Shown here piece by piece: positions 37,010 through 52,835 of a stretch of DNA of 64,000 nucleotides (position 1 is its first letter; the number at the start of each line of letters is the position of its first letter). The position numbers were made by a program, and so were the translations under genes. Below the pieces are notes generated by a model, which saw only the letters and a list, made by a program, of their open reading frames with translations, searched no databases and was not told the DNA's origin. Origin of the DNA: Ceratobasidium sp. AG-K. Taxonomy: Eukaryota > Basidiomycota > Agaricomycetes > Cantharellales > Ceratobasidiaceae. The stretch lies in NCBI GenBank assembly GCA_037039685.1, contig JAWNGF010000006.1:2356001-2420000 (forward strand), read 5' to 3'.

Positions 37010-40000
37010 ATGCGTCCTACTATACTTCGACGCGCTGCTAAAGTAACCATTGGCCTCCGACGCGAAGATCCGGGTAGAATCTGGGAGCGTCGCACCCCAC
37101 TCACACCCGACGCGGTTGAGGACCTTGTCGATGCTGGGGCAACAGTTCTAGTCGAAGAATGCGAGAGGAGGGTATGGAGGACAGATGATTATGCTAAAGT
37201 AAGTACGAACCTCGCCATGGGGACAATTAACTAATCTAGCCGGGCAAAGGCGGGAGCTACCATCGTGCCTGCCGGCAAACGCGCACTTAATCCAGCAGAC
37301 ATTATTTTGGGAATCAAGGAAGTTCCCCTCGACGAATGTATATCCACAGTTACACCACGCAATACCCCACGAACACACCTAATGTTCAGCCACACCGCCA
37401 AGGGACAAGAGTACAATACTGGACTCTTGTCCCAATTTGTTTCACCGGCAGGAGCCACGGACGGGCGAGCCAGATTGATAGATTATGAACTTTTAACGAA
37501 TGAATCTGGGAAACGAGTTGTGGCCTTTGGATGGTACGCTGGCGCGGCGGGATTCGTTGAAGGATTGATCACGAGTGCGCATGCCGAGTTGCAACTAGGC
37601 GTTGCCTCGCCATTTCTTGTGAGTCGTCGAGCTTGAGGAGGTAATTTGCGTTCTGACGCTATGGGTAGCACCTTCCACGGCCTTACACCCATCCATCCTT
37701 GGACGATATGCGCTCTTCGCTTCGAAGGGTAGGTAAGCATATTGGGAACGTTGGCACATCTCGCGCCTTAGGCCCATTTGTTGTCGCCGTAACTGGGTAA
37801 GTTTTTTCATCCTGCCTATTCCACGACAATTCTTCGTGCTGTGTCCATGCCACGTTGGGCTCTGCCGGACGCGTCGTTTCTGAACAAGATACGTCAAATC
37901 GTTATCTCCATGACACATCTACTATCTATTCGCCCCTTGGACCTCGTGGTGCTTATCTCCTCCGCGCAGGAACGGGAACGTTGCTCAGGGCGCTCTGGAT
38001 ATGCTCAAGGAACTCCCAGTGGTATATGTTAAACCAGGCGACCTGGCCCAAATAGTATCCAACCCGGGTGAGTTTTCGAAGAGCAATTGGTTAGTGTTAT
38101 GTCAATGCTAATTAAATTTGGGCGGGTATAGAGACGGATTTGCGCAAGGTGTGTCCGTCTCGAGCTCCTCATCTGGCTTGTAGCAACAGGCTCTGATTTT
38201 TTTCCGCGCCACGTTTGCCATTTTACCACATCGATCTGACCACAAAAACCCGATCGTGCCAATCGACGTACCTGTCCGATCGTCCAATCGCACGTCTCGA
38301 TCACAACTTCCTTCTTCGGCGCCGGCATGCCTTAAAACGGCAACTAGATCTACGCCGTACACTTGCCACCTGCTGCCTACATTCGTGGACTGAACGATGA
38401 GCCATACAATCGCGAGGCATACTATGCCGATCCATCTAAGTGGAAGAGTATTTTTGCTGACGAGGTATGTTGGATACGGAAAGACTATGCCAAAATGCTA
38501 GCTGATCACGCTTCTCAGATTGCGCCTTATGTTTCTCTTCTCGTCAATGGCGCGGGATGGAAGCCCACCTTCCCCCGGCTTATTTCAAACACTGACTTGC
38601 CGCGCGTAATCTCTCTCGCAAGGCAAGTTGGACCAGGCAGATTTGGAGCTGTAGCAGACGTGAGCTGTGATTTCGAGGTTGGTATCTTGCTCCTACTCTT
38701 AGGATACTGATGTGATATCAATGGCAGGGTGGACTAGAGTTTGTCACTCACCCTACAAGCATATGTGCACCCATCTACCAACATGCTCAAGGTCCGCACC
38801 TCATGACGGTCGAAATCCTGCCCGCCGAACTTCCTCGGGACGCGAGCAAACACTTCTCCAAAGCGTTGAGCCCATACTTGAAGGGACTAGTCAAGGCCCA
38901 CCAACGTGGTGGAAGCCTCGCCTCGGTCGTGGAACACGATGGAGAGAAAGGCGAGGAGGAGCGGAAGGCGTTGGCAGCACTAGACCGAGCAACGATTGCC
39001 GAGAACGGGGTATTGAGGCCTAAGCATGGTTGGCTATTGGAGCGGGTCGAGGCCTACTGGGCTCAAGCACAGAAAGACAAGAGTATCGTCCAACCAAAAG
39101 TAGTGGTTGCTTCTGGACGGGACGTATCAACGACATCTGGCGGAGTATCCGTCTCCTCAGCCGACTCGGACTCTTCCAGTGCACCACCAAATAATGGCTC
39201 GCAATCTGGTTCCACAGGATCCCCCAAGAAGAGAATCTTGTTGCTCGGTTCGGGAATGGTCGCAAAACCTGCGGTGGACGTATTTTTGGGAAGGAAGGAT
39301 GTTGATTTGGTTATTGGTAAGTGAACCGGACACTTTCGTAGCTTTACCCTGCGCTTCATATCATGACCACACGTTTAACTCGCAAAATTGGCATTGCTTG
39401 GCAATTTATCTGATTGAATCATTTATAGCAAGCAATAATCTTGCCGAAGCCGAGGTACTTACTCGATCCCATGAGCAGGCCGAGGTTGTCCAGCTTGATG
39501 TATCCGATCGTGCACGAGTGGCCGAGCTGGTCGGTGGGGCCGACGTGATTGTTAGGTAAATGTTTGCGAGTGTCCTACTAGATTATTGACGAAATTTAAT
39601 TAGTCTTTTGCCGGCGGCGTTGCATACTCAAGTCGCAGAGGAGTGCATTCAGCATAAGAAGCACCTTGTCACGGCTTCGTACATTTCCCCTAGCATGAAA
39701 GCGTTACACGAGCGGTGAGCATACTACCTCGTTGAGGACAAAATGCAGCTTCTAACACTTCTCTCGTTCGCTGTACTATTCTTCCCGTCTCTCAGTGCTG
39801 TCGACGCAGATGTCCTCTTGCTCAACGAAATTGGTCTCGACCCAGGCATTGACCACTGTGGGGCAATGGAGATGCGTGACAGGTTCGAACGCCAAGGAAA
39901 GCGCATCGTGTCTTTTGTTTCGTGGTGTGGAGGCCTACCCGCTCCAGAGTACAGCAACGTTCCTCTCGGCATGAAGTTCTCTTGGAGTCCCAAAGGATTA

Positions 40001-41017
40001 CTTTCTGCGGCACTCAACCCAGCTCGATTCAAACTTGCCGGAAAGTTTATCGATATTCCTGGCAACGAACTGTTAGAGTCCTACTTCCCCGATGTCCCCC
40101 TATCAAAAGGCTTTGCCCTTGAGGGACTCGCGAATAGAGATAGTTTGGGGTACGCGGATACCTATGGGCTGGGCAGTGTAGATGGCATGCGAAGCTTATT
40201 CAGAGGTACCCTGAGGTGGGTATTTTGATCTTTGCGGATATATGCACTCTGACACGATTGGGGTACCCTAGGTACAAAGGCTTCGCCGACCTTATGCGCA
40301 TGTTCAGCGAGGTTGGTCTCTTGAGCAGCAAGGATAGCGATAAGATTATGTTCAACGAGTGGCATGAATTGGTTGGGCGAGCAGCGTCGAAGGCTGTCGG
40401 GGAAAAGTTCGAGACGAAGGACACACTGAACGTAGTTTCGTCGATTCTCGGGGCTGAGCGAACGCAGGATCACGGCGTTATCCCAGCGCTCAAATGGTAA
40501 GATCGAAATCGTTTTCCCCTCCTATCCGACAATTGAGTTCAAACTTAGGATCGGTGCGGTACCCACCACCGAGGCGGACAGGGGCCTTCCTCCAGTACCG
40601 AAAGGCCTCGTGACTCCCCTTGATGCTTTTGCAGTACTCTTAGCGCACAAATTACGCTACGAACCTCATGAACGGGACCTAGTGCTTCTTTCCCACGAAG
40701 TCATCACCGCCCCGAAATCAGCACCGGTGACCGAATCGTTCGACCCTTCAACTAATGAAGTTCACACCTCTACGCTAGCGGTTTACGGATCATCTTCTGG
40801 GTCGGCGATGTCAAAGACTGTTGGACTTCCTCTCGCTTTCGCAGCACTACGAGTATTGGACGGGGGGGTGCGTGCTCGGGGTGTGGCTGGGCCATTTGGC
40901 GAAGAGGTATACAAACCCGTATTAGAGGGTTTGGAAGCCGTTGGTTTGGGTATGCGGGAAACTAAAGTTACAGGAAGCGAAGGGATGGGGCGTGGATTGC
41001 TAAGGTGGATGCTATGA
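37010..41017 (+). CDS. Bifunctional lysine-ketoglutarate reductase / saccharopine dehydrogenase
   Basis: Thirteen exons (37010-37198, 37250-37618, 37669-37796, 37970-38067, 38132-38148, 38348-38464, 38519-38677, 38728-39316, 39429-39555, 39604-39714, 39796-40215, 40272-40496, 40549-41017) sum to exactly 1,006 codons. The N-terminal half is the lysine-ketoglutarate reductase domain ([44 protein letters not shown]). A Ser/Thr-rich linker of about 40 residues follows. The C-terminal half is saccharopine dehydrogenase ([19 protein letters not shown], a Rossmann nucleotide site; [33 protein letters not shown]). This architecture is the animal/plant AASS enzyme, which degrades lysine to glutamate and aminoadipate semialdehyde. 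Fungal lysine synthesis normally uses separate proteins. The start [11 protein letters not shown] is basic and could be a weak mitochondrial signal. Confidence 0.9.
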
Positions 41018-42196
41018 GGTCATCGTGATGTTTTGCACTTGGCTTTTATGACTCTCGTCATAATTTGGTATGCGCTATCCTGTTGTGTGCACTGTCGTGC
41101 CTTGTTTACTGCTCGGACTGAGGACCCACATGCACTACGTGTTGTTTCCCATTTCTGAATTTTAATACGATCTGCACTTCGAATATCGAGACGTTCCTCG
41201 TAATACTGGAACTGAAGCAACCAACCTTATAATCACCGATAACGCTCCGCCGTATCCGCCACATGCCTCTCTGTGAAGAGCTCCTTTTTGAGCCCAGGTC
41301 GACTCCGCACCCACAATCGTATTACCTACAAGGCAAGACTATTAGAAACAAGATTATTGTTGCATGCGCACCCACATTCTTGGTCTGTTTGAAAGTCGGC
41401 GTTAATCGGCCAAGATAATTGGCTCGCTTCGATCAAGAATAAGTCTGTTTTTACCCAAAATATCCGTCGTGGGGCATACGGGTTACTGATTGGTTCAAGT
41501 TGATCAAGTTCTGGGAAAAACGATCGGGTACAGACGTACTTGGAGACGACGGTGATGATGCCCGAGAAAGCCAGTTGGCAGGATCCGACGAAGGCTTCGC
41601 GCCATTATAATTGCCATGGCATCATCTGTTGAGGGCGTTGACGAAGCATACGGGCCGGGATGAACACTATCAGGTTGGGGAGATGCCACCCGAGCAGCCC
41701 GTGTCATAGGGCCACGGACTCACTGAGAGCTCAAACTCACCAGTAACAGAGCTCGAGAGAGGGCGCTGGGACTAAGGAAGTTCTTGCCAAGTGTTAGTTT
41801 AACGCTGGACCCAAATCGGCTATCTCCGCTGTATTACTGTACAATCAAGTGCAAATGCCAAGTTCAACCCCATAAGGAAACAAGCGCCCAACGCACTGCG
41901 CCCTGAGAATACTTCGGCCAGTCTGATCCCCGAATTAACTCGTTTTCGTGTTAACTTTCATGCTGACTGCGATAGTAAAGAAATAGGGTTAAAACAAGAT
42001 AAATACACTAGCAAGGTGTGTGGTGTATATTGGGCATAACCAAGTGGGCTGTGCTGGAAGGGACGTTGTGGCACTGTCGATTTTCGGTTCCATTATTGTT
42101 CGATGATATGGGCTGTGCCTGGATCAGACAAGGGCACGTCGCATTCAAATAGCGGATGCCCGAGGTTGAGCTACAAGCACTCTCCCCATCTTCGAT
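41018..42196. other. Intergenic, no supported gene
   Basis: About 1.2 kb. Short open frames near 41504 (minus) and 42103 (plus) have no recognisable motif; the latter overlaps the leader and first exon of the LtrA-type gene. Confidence 0.4.
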
Positions 42197-45100
42197 ATGT
42201 CGGTACCTTCCATACGGGCGAGAAAAAACACGAAGGCTACTTCGTTTACAGCCATCGCCAAAGAGATCAACCCCGAAGAGTGAGCCAGCTGCCGGTCTTT
42301 GCTGCCTTCCTTAATAACCCTGACCTTCGGCCGCAGTGAGGATCTCATTTTACATCGGCGAGAACGTCTTATCCCCTTGAGCAAGTCGCCGTTTTACGAC
42401 AGACACACCATCGAGTATGTCCCAATGCCATGTATTTACTTGCAATTAACGGATTTCTAGGTATCGAAAGCTGCGCGAACAACGCCGACAATCTTCATAC
42501 CATGCTGGAGGAGGGAGCACTTCGCGTCCAATGTCTATTATCGGCGACCCTGCGGACACCTATGCGGGCATGCTGACTGCCGACGAAATCAAGGACGTTG
42601 ACAAGAGTAACGACGAAGAACGTGGTGAACGTCCCCCAGCATGGCTTGATCTGGTATGTATCTCAACGTGTGACGGTTTATCGACTTACATCTTCGTATA
42701 GTTCTACGACCTTGCTTGGGCTAGCACATTCTCCAATCTTACCCAGAACAACGTCATTTCGGGGGGTGAAGAGGTTAGCTCGTATGCAGTCTTCTTTTCA
42801 ATGGTGTGGTGGATGTGGGTGTCTCAAGTCTCGTACGACATTCGCGTAAGCATTCCCATCCTCGCGTCGCTGCTCGTAATAACGCAATATTAGTTTTACT
42901 CCAACGATTGGTTTCACCGCTGTTTCGTCTTCCTTCAATTGTGTGTCTTTGGTGCATTGGCCGCTTTTACCTCTGGTACGTTCCGTCACCCCGTTGCTAG
43001 TGGTAGCTAATAATTCGCGCAGAGTTTGACATCACAGCCTTTGTGGGAGGAGACGATAGTGCCCCAGGCCAAAATCGCCTGGACGACATCATGAACATAA
43101 GTGAAGCTCAACGAAAGGCCAACGCGGAAGCGGGGAATCGTTATCCCGAAGTGGCATTCTTCGGTATCGCACTTGTGGTCGGGTTCAGCCGTTTCTTGCT
43201 ATGCATCCAGTATATCAGAGGTGTGTCTTGCCGCGACCCTTTACCCATATCCTGCTAAACTAGAGCAATAGTGTGGTTATACGCGCCAGACAAACGTGAT
43301 CCTGCCGTCGTGGTCAAGCCACTGGCAATGGTTATCAGCGCAGGTCTCTGGTTTGGCTCTTTTGCCATGCTCTTTACGGCGCGATACACGAACAACGCAG
43401 CACATATATCCAAGTTCATAATGTGGGGAGTCGCCACAGCAATCGAGATTGCCGGACACGCATTTGCTCCTCCACCAGGACATTTGAGGAGTATGGGTAG
43501 CTTGTCGGCGCGACTGGCAACACTTGTCACCATTATTCTCGGTGAAGGTCTCAACGCGATCACGGGTACATTGACACTCGCAGCCCGATCGCTCGGATTC
43601 AACTTTCGTTCTGGTGCGCTGGTATTGGCCACTGCCGTCGTAATCTATCGTATGAGCTTCCCGTCAAACTGGCTTTACCATTCTAACACTCTCAATCCCC
43701 AGTTATATTTTACTTGTACTTCGAGGGAACCCGACCACGAATTAGCAAGAATCGTCGATCGCTATGGATCTTTTTACACCTGCCGTACATGCTTTGCGTT
43801 ATCCTTTTGCTGGAAGGACTAAAGAACTTGCTGCTATATGCGGTCAGTAGCTACCTTCGTTGATGCGGAAAATACTGACCTTTGTTTAGACGCTGGATAA
43901 TTCAGTGACGTACGTAATTGAGAACTTCAACAATTTATTGAATACCACCACGGAGGCCAACCGCGACGAGGTCATGACTGCGTTCTTTGCCAAGATAGGA
44001 TTTGCATGGGACGACGCGTGGAATCTTCTTCTCAATGCGGCAGCCAATGCCACCTCCGCCGACGACCCGGCTATCATGACTGAATCATTGAGGCTGATGC
44101 TGAATATCACAGTAAAAGTTTTTCATGTAAGTGTTTAGTTCGTCCTGAGAGCAATGCCCCCATGTTAAGCTCTTGCCTTTCTCCAGCAATTTGAGGAGGA
44201 AGATATGTCACCAGCCAAGCTAGTGGCGATTCATGATTATGTACGCCGCTTGATTGTATCCCCGGGTTATACTAACTCGTAAATCAGCTAACCAATGATA
44301 CTTTGGTCGCGGCGGATATTAAAGATCAAGTTAATCTGCCAAGTTTTGCACATGTAAGCCCAACGATATGCTTAGCTATTCTGGTCTGATCAAATCTTCT
44401 AGGTCCTCGCTACTCTATCGCAAACTCAAGCTCAAGGTGTCAGGTGGATTAGTGCTCTCGCAGTAAGTTTTTTGTTGGCTTGATGTATGTCGGTGGTTGA
44501 GCCAATGTACAGGGCGGCGTTCTCATATTCCTTGCACTGATCAATGTTGTCCAATCATGGCCCAAAGGTACTTGCTTGAGTCCTAGTTATGGGCGCTTCC
44601 TGCGTACTAACCTGCATCGTGGCGCAGATCGATATGCATGGGGCTCGGTCCTCTCTCGTGCCCTCAACGGATTCATTCTCCTCTCGCTTCTTTTGATGAA
44701 TATTGGTACGCATTTAGTCAATGTTCGGTATCTCACTCGAATTTAACTTGACTTACGACCCGATTCAGGCAGTGGAAATGACCCAATTAAGTCCGAAGCA
44801 GCCATCTGGGCATGGTTAGTGAACCCGAAATTCACGCACGCTCAAGTCTAATGCTACTATTAGGTTGAATTCATATTGGACTCTGCCGACTCTGGCCTTA
44901 TCGTTCGTCGTCCAGACCATCATTGATCATGTAGGTTTATACCAGCCCCTGGTTGCAACTCGCCTCATTCATTCCTTTCATTTAGATTTTGCTCGTCCTC
45001 GCTGTGCGCTCAGCCGACAAAGCGCTCGCGCGGGGCTATCAGCCAAGCTCGCACGATCCCCTCCGGGATGACAAGAATCAACCATACGATCCTCCGATGT

Positions 45101-45360
45101 CTGCACCACTCTTGGGCTACGCGAGCCCTACTCCAGCTCCGCAGACCAATTCAAACTGGCAGCCATCGTATGTTCCCGGGGCGACGGCACCATATACCCA
45201 ACACACCTCGCCGGTACAACAATATACATCACCTCCCACAATGCAACACCAATCGAGCTACGGATTCGTCCCTCCGCCACCTCCACCACCGTTTGCTGGG
45301 TCTGGCGGCTCTAGAATCCCAACAGGCGGGATTGTCACCCCCTCCCGACCGCCCCATTGA
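42197..45360 (+). CDS. LtrA-family multi-pass membrane protein
   Basis: Seventeen exons sum to 778 codons exactly, from MSVPSIRARKNTKATS to the Pro-rich end TPSRPPH. Matches the low-temperature-requirement A (LtrA) family: WLDLFYDLAWASTFSNLTQN is the family signature. Many hydrophobic helices follow (VVWWMW-type FFSMVWWMWVSQVSYD, CFVFLQLCVFGALAAF, VAFFGIALVVGFSRFLLCIQ, HLPYMLCVILLLEGLKNLL). ATLVTIILGEGLNAITGTL is a second conserved block. The C-terminal 120 residues are cytosolic-looking and rich in Pro, Gln and Tyr, with a run of seven prolines. The family's biochemical role is unknown; in bacteria it was named for growth at low temperature. The start at 42197 was chosen because its exon joins in phase to DEDLILHRRERL; a longer upstream frame does not. 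Confidence 0.85.
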
Positions 45361-46484
45361 GCGGGTACAAAGTGTCAGGACCATATAGTTTATTTGTGAC
45401 TTGGGCTGAAAATGGACAGCATCGTGTATGTTGTTTAAGTTTGTAAATAGCTTGTTGCCAAGGTAGTTTTCGGATTGGCTTATGTATTTTACTTTGGGTT
45501 GGAGAGGGTGGCGCTAACAAGCTGCCAAGCCAACCGGTCTGCTGCTTCGAGTCGTCAATTGCGGAAAGCACTGTTCTGCACCTAAGAACCATATGACAAT
45601 AAGACCATGCTTGGGCTTTGTTGTTGAGGGTGAGACAGCAAGGGAATGCTGTTCCAAGAAACTATCAATTCAGTAGCCACCAGCTACTCGCAGGGGGATC
45701 GACCACAGGCGCCTGACCGAGGATTAGTACAAAAACAATACTCCTACCTTTTGGGTTACATTTTGCTACCATTGCCAGCTTACCTTCTCACTGTGGAGTG
45801 CACTTCTGCTGTAGGCTCATGTGAATACGCACTGGTAGCAAATACGAAATCCAGAATGTGTGCTGGTGTGCCCGTCACAAAGGGAGACCCCCTGGCAACA
45901 AGTTCGTGTATTTGATTTGATTATTAATCGAATAAAGGGTACAATGAGGATCTGGAGAAGTGAGTGAATGCGTCTCTAGCGCTTACATCATGTCGAATCT
46001 CGGCCAATCACACCGGACCAAGGCCATGAGGACCACACGATGCGGGTACTGTATTAGGCATGTGCCGCTGTACCATCTTTCATTTGCTGAATGTGGGTTA
46101 TGTGATGTATAAGCCCAAGTATAAGTTGTTCACTATGCCTCAAGTAGCATCGCATGAGACCAGGTTTGATAAATCCTCCTGGATAACTGAACCTGGACGC
46201 ATTTCATCGAACGGTGGCGAGGTTTGCCCATGCTACCCTGACCCAAGCTATGTCAATGTGCCGATATATCGGGTGACATCGCATGGCCGAAAAGGGTTTA
46301 TGTGGCTGTCGCTTTCAACTCAAACGGCAATGCCTCGTGAACATGCCTCTCCTTTATCCCTGCGAGGCAGTACGCCACCTACAATTTAGTCAAATGCAAA
46401 CATTTCACTCTAGCTGATCATTGTCTGCTCGAGCTCTTATACAGCCGGTTCGCTTGAGCTCAGAGCACACATTCTCACTGCAAC
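45361..46484. other. Intergenic, no supported gene
   Basis: About 1.1 kb between two genes on the plus strand. Open frames at 45646-45915 and 46060-46389 have no recognised domain and no splice partners. Confidence 0.4.
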
Positions 46485-47934
46485 ATGTCGACGAGTAGCG
46501 CCTGGAACTTGACCATCGATGACTCGAGCCCCATGGTTATATACCTGCCGCATGGTGTGTCAAGAGCTTTGACTATTTCATAAACCTTGGTCTGAATAAC
46601 GGTGCAGTGGATAACGACCCCAGTTCGACGTGGGCGACATACAACTCAGTGTCTGGTGTGTTGCACTGGTCAAGTCGATGTATGCGCAAAGGCTCATATT
46701 GTGGTTAGGGTTTTACAAAAATGATGGCGAGACGCTGCTGGACAACTCGTCGCACGTTACATGGGGAAACCGGTCCAGTATACAATTAGATTTCTTCGGT
46801 ATGAACCCACACCTCACGTCGAGATAATGCTGATGCAGGGCATAGGGAGTGCAATACATTTGTACGGAGAAGCCAATTGCACTTATGGCATTACTATCGA
46901 CAAGGTCCTACAACCTTCGTCTTTGCCCAACGGTTCGCTCCTTGCGTCGTTCGAGGGGTTGACACTCGGCGAGCACGTCTTGTGGCTTAAACCAAAACCG
47001 GGTGGATCACTCGACAGCGGGTTTGCATTTGACAAGGCACTGGTTACACTACAGTCATCGTCTGGGTGGGCTAAGGTTCGATTGAATATGCTTCTACGTG
47101 GCTGATGGATTATATAGCCAAGCCGACAGAGACCTCTATGATAACCGCAACTCTTCTCTCACCTACTCGGGCTCCTGGCAGGAGGTCAATAATAGCTCGG
47201 TACCTTCAACCTCGGCACCAGCTCCTTATCGTCAAAGCGAGAAAGGGTCGTACGTTACACTTGATTTCTACGGGGATACGGTAATAGTGGAAGGGCCACT
47301 TGGCTGGGAGGTTTCACAGTGAGTATGCTCGTCAAAGCTATGTTCGCCCACTCAAACGCCGGGCTACAGGTATGATATTGTAGGTCAATAATAGCCATCA
47401 CTCGACAGTACTTTTAATTTTTTCATGACAGATGCTCGATCAGAGCTACCATGCCTACAACGGCACTTCGGGAGTTGTCGTGGGTAACACGGTCTTGTTC
47501 TACGCAACCGGCCTAGACCCCAATAAAGCACATAGAATAACCTTGGGTAATCGGATGGGGGGCTTGGAGTCTACCATAGGCTTGAACTCGATGACCGTAT
47601 TCGGGTCTCAAGGCCGGATACCGTACGTATCCTATTTGCTTTTCGAGGCAATGATTTACTGACCTGACCCAATAGAGATCCGTCCGAATACACCAAAAGA
47701 GTTGGAATCGTTCCCATTCTAGCCTCAGTGCTAGCCGTGGTCGTTCTCCTCCATCTTCTTGCGGCAGGAATATACATGCGCAGACGGCGCCAACGACAAG
47801 CTCGTGAAGCTGCCAAGCTGGATCTCGAGGCGACCAAGAAGCGGGTTGAATTGCTTACCCTACCTAATTTCACAAGTTCCACCCTAGGAACAGATAGCAA
47901 AATGGCGGAGAGCTCAAAGGGGCTTCGAGGATAG
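46485..47934 (+). CDS. Single-pass membrane protein with two-part extracellular domain
   Basis: Multi-exon gene. Exon 1 (from 46485) gives MSTSSAWNLTIDDSSPMVIY. The ectodomain has two similar halves: the first with DNDPSSTWATYNSVS and HVTWGNRSSIQLDFFG, the second with NSSLTYSGSWQEVNNSS and GSYVTLDFYGDTVIVEGPLG. It contains many N-glycosylation sequons. A 10-bp exon (encoding QYDI) links the second half to LDQSYHAYNGTSGVVVG. One membrane helix follows (IVPILASVLAVVVLLHLLAAGIY), then a basic stop-transfer RRRRQR and a short cytosolic tail ending SKGLRG. This layout recurs in a large Agaricomycete family of unknown function; the repeats resemble galactose-binding-like folds. No clear N-terminal signal peptide is visible, which is odd for this topology. 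Confidence 0.65.
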
Positions 47935-48308
47935 GGAGAGGAGCGGATCCTAGCGGGGTGAGATATATGCATTATTCCTGGTATTATGCGCGTGATTGGC
48001 TTTTGTTTATGTCTCTTTGGCGTTTGAGAGTATTTGATTCCGACGGCTGTCGATGAGGAGACAGAAACTGTATTATTAGTTGTTACTCATTAGAACTCGG
48101 TTTGAGCTATTACAGGTGTCGTTCTTCGGTATTTTTTTTTATAGACAGAATGCATTCCGATATATGGTGTCTCCATCCTCGCTCCTATAAGAATACCGCT
48201 CTGCGTCACGCTGGCCACTATCATCACTCCATTCTAGGTTCAGTAGTTAATTCAATAACAGGTATACATGTGCACACTGAGCGACTGAGTCCAGGTCGTA
48301 AAGCCGGA
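47935..48308. other. Convergent intergenic, 3' UTRs
   Basis: About 370 bp between convergent genes. No gene seen. Confidence 0.4.
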
Positions 48309-49159
48309 TTACCGAGCACGACGCTGGCCCGCTGCTGTCTTTGCCACCTCCGCCTCGGCAGCCCTGGCTGCAAATCCCCAATTAGAACTTTCCCAAGTAT
48401 CAAGTCAAGGGCTTACCCTCTGCTTCCTGCTTCCGTTGAGCAGCTGCTGCCTCCCGCTCAGCACGAATCCTGGCGAGCCGAGCGAGATCACTCTTTGCTT
48501 GGTCGGTTTTGCCCTGTTGGTGGAGCTGTGGTGCAAGCTATTAAATTTACGCCCGTAAATGAAGCAGGTTTACTAACCTTCCAATACCTTTCCTTGGCTT
48601 CTTTAGCCTCCTTTGCCTCCCTAAACAAGTCTATAAGAAAGAACATGACCGACCGCTCTTCAACTCACCGTTCACGGCGGCTCAGCTCTCGTGGAGTACC
48701 CACATCCGAAATGGAGAGATTCTTTATGGGGACATGGTTGGGATTAACCAAGTCAGAGTCATCCTCGCTCCCTTCCCCGCTGCCCTCCTGGATGGTAGTG
48801 ACCTTGCCCTTTTTGGCGCCTTGCTGTTTCTTCAATGCTTTGCGTTCCGCACGACTCATTTCGGGCTGTTGCGACTGGCTCGGGCCGGCATCGTCCTCCT
48901 CTTCCTCATCTTCTTCTTCCTCTTCCTCTTCCTCCTCCTCTTCAGAGTCATCTTCCTCCTCCTCCTCGCCTAGCTTTTTGCGGCGGTTTGCACTGGGTAG
49001 AGTTAGCATTCGGTTGATGTGGCTTGACTAATATCGACTAATATCGACTTACCGGCGATCAGTTCCGCTCGCAACACCTTCGCTGTCAACTACCATGTCC
49101 CGGGAGAACGAACGGCCTCCTCCTCGCTTCTGTTTGAATTTACCGGAGCCACGGACCAT
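48309..49159 (-). CDS. PP28/PDAP1-type casein kinase substrate phosphoprotein
   Basis: The start at 49159 gives MVRGSGKFKQKRGGGRSFSRDM. The second exon carries ANRRKKLGEEEEED with an uninterrupted acidic Glu/Asp/Ser stretch of about 30 residues (48890-48985), then MSRAERKALKKQQGAKK. The PP28 domain follows: NPNHVPIKNLSISDVGTPRELSRRERE, EAKEAKERYWKLHQQGKTDQ, ARLARIRAEREAAAAQRKQEAE. The last exon begins after an intron whose donor is the GTAAGC near 48415; splicing gives EARAAEAEVAKTAAGQRRAR and a stop at 48309, which fits the family better than reading through to a stop at 48400. In animals the protein is phosphorylated by casein kinase II and linked to growth-factor signalling; its fungal role is unknown. 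Confidence 0.85.
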
Positions 49160-49410
49160 GTTGGACTAAAGTTTGGGTGGATGGACGAAGAGAGCAGCAG
49201 ATAGTGTGACTCCAAATCGAGGCAAGCGCCAATCAAAAGTCATCAGTTGGCTGCTTCCCAGAATCCTTGCGACAAATTGACTGGCTGATTCTCCTCGAGT
49301 ACCGGGATATGATCCTACTTTTTATTCCTCCAAAATTGTGGCTGATACTCGGGGTAGCTCCTAGAAAGAAATCGAGGTAAAATGGAGCTGCAGACAATCG
49401 TTAAAAAAAA
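49160..49410. other. Short intergenic between PP28 gene and tRNA-Thr
   Basis: About 250 bp containing the PP28 promoter and the T-run terminator of the tRNA (49403-49410, A-run on the plus strand). Nothing else seen. Confidence 0.4.
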
Positions 49411-49505
49411 TGCCCCCACACTGGATTGAACAATGGACCTCATCATAACTAACTAATTACGTAAGCGATTACGAGTGATGCGCTCTACCACTGAGCTATA
49501 AGGGC
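49411..49505 (-). tRNA. tRNA-Thr (CGT) with 23-nt intron
   Basis: On the minus strand the acceptor GCCCTTA pairs (with G-T pairs) with TGGGGGC. The D-arm is AGCTCAGTGGTAGAGC, the anticodon stem CATCA/TGATG, the anticodon CGT at 49471-49473, and the T-loop TTCAATC. Discriminator A at 49411 is followed by a run of Ts. An intron of 23 nt (49447-49469) sits one base 3' of the anticodon, the standard place for eukaryotic tRNA introns. The mature tRNA is 72 nt. Confidence 0.9.
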
Positions 49506-49693
49506 CTGGTTACAGCCTCACCAAAATCATACAGACAGCCAAGCGTATACTGCCTTGGGTTCACTTATTACTCGCCCTTACCCTCCTCCACCTGGTATAA
49601 TCTCCTCTACCGAGTGTCTCATATAATTTGACGTTGTATTAATTCAACAAATTGCCTCTAGCTCGGCATTTCAAGTACATTCCATTTCCCCCC

Positions 49694-52334
<2,641 letters not shown>

Positions 52335-52835
52335 TTTGTGGGGGTTGTGGTTGCTCCAAAAAGTTTCGAGCCGATCAGTTTTTGAAAGCTTCAATCAGGA
52401 CCCTGAGATCATCCCATATCTCATACAATTTGAAATGTAATTTCAGCCCACCCGGTCGTGCAACGAGGCATCCACTTTCTAAGCGAGACCTTTATGATAA
52501 ATTTCACAAGCGGTCACAACCAAATATGTGGAAAGGAATCCTGCAGCTCAATTGCATCACTAGGATTGGGACGGTTCCCTGGGCAAGGGGTGCAAATGGA
52601 CATTCACAGTACGATAAGTGCACTGATGTATGCGGCTAACAGGCCAGGCAACCTCGTCGAGTGAGTTCCGGGAAGGTCGGTGTGGGCAGCCCTACAACAA
52701 GTACATAGGTACGGTGATCAGCTCATGAGCTCGCCATCATCCGAGACCTGTTGCCTAGGGCAGACCACAGAGCATCTTCACAATGACATTGAATTGAGTA
52801 ACCCACATATGATTACAGCCATATTGAATGTAAAA
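52335..52835. other. Intergenic upstream of SPE3-LYS9
   Basis: About 500 bp containing the fusion gene's promoter and the 3' end of BRF1. Several open frames on the plus strand are without motifs. Confidence 0.35.

Noticed and set aside
48400..48402. TGA stop for the PP28 gene
   Set aside because: Using the GTAAGC donor just before it adds an exon (EARAAEAEVAK...) that matches the usual end of PP28 proteins, so the stop at 48309 is preferred.
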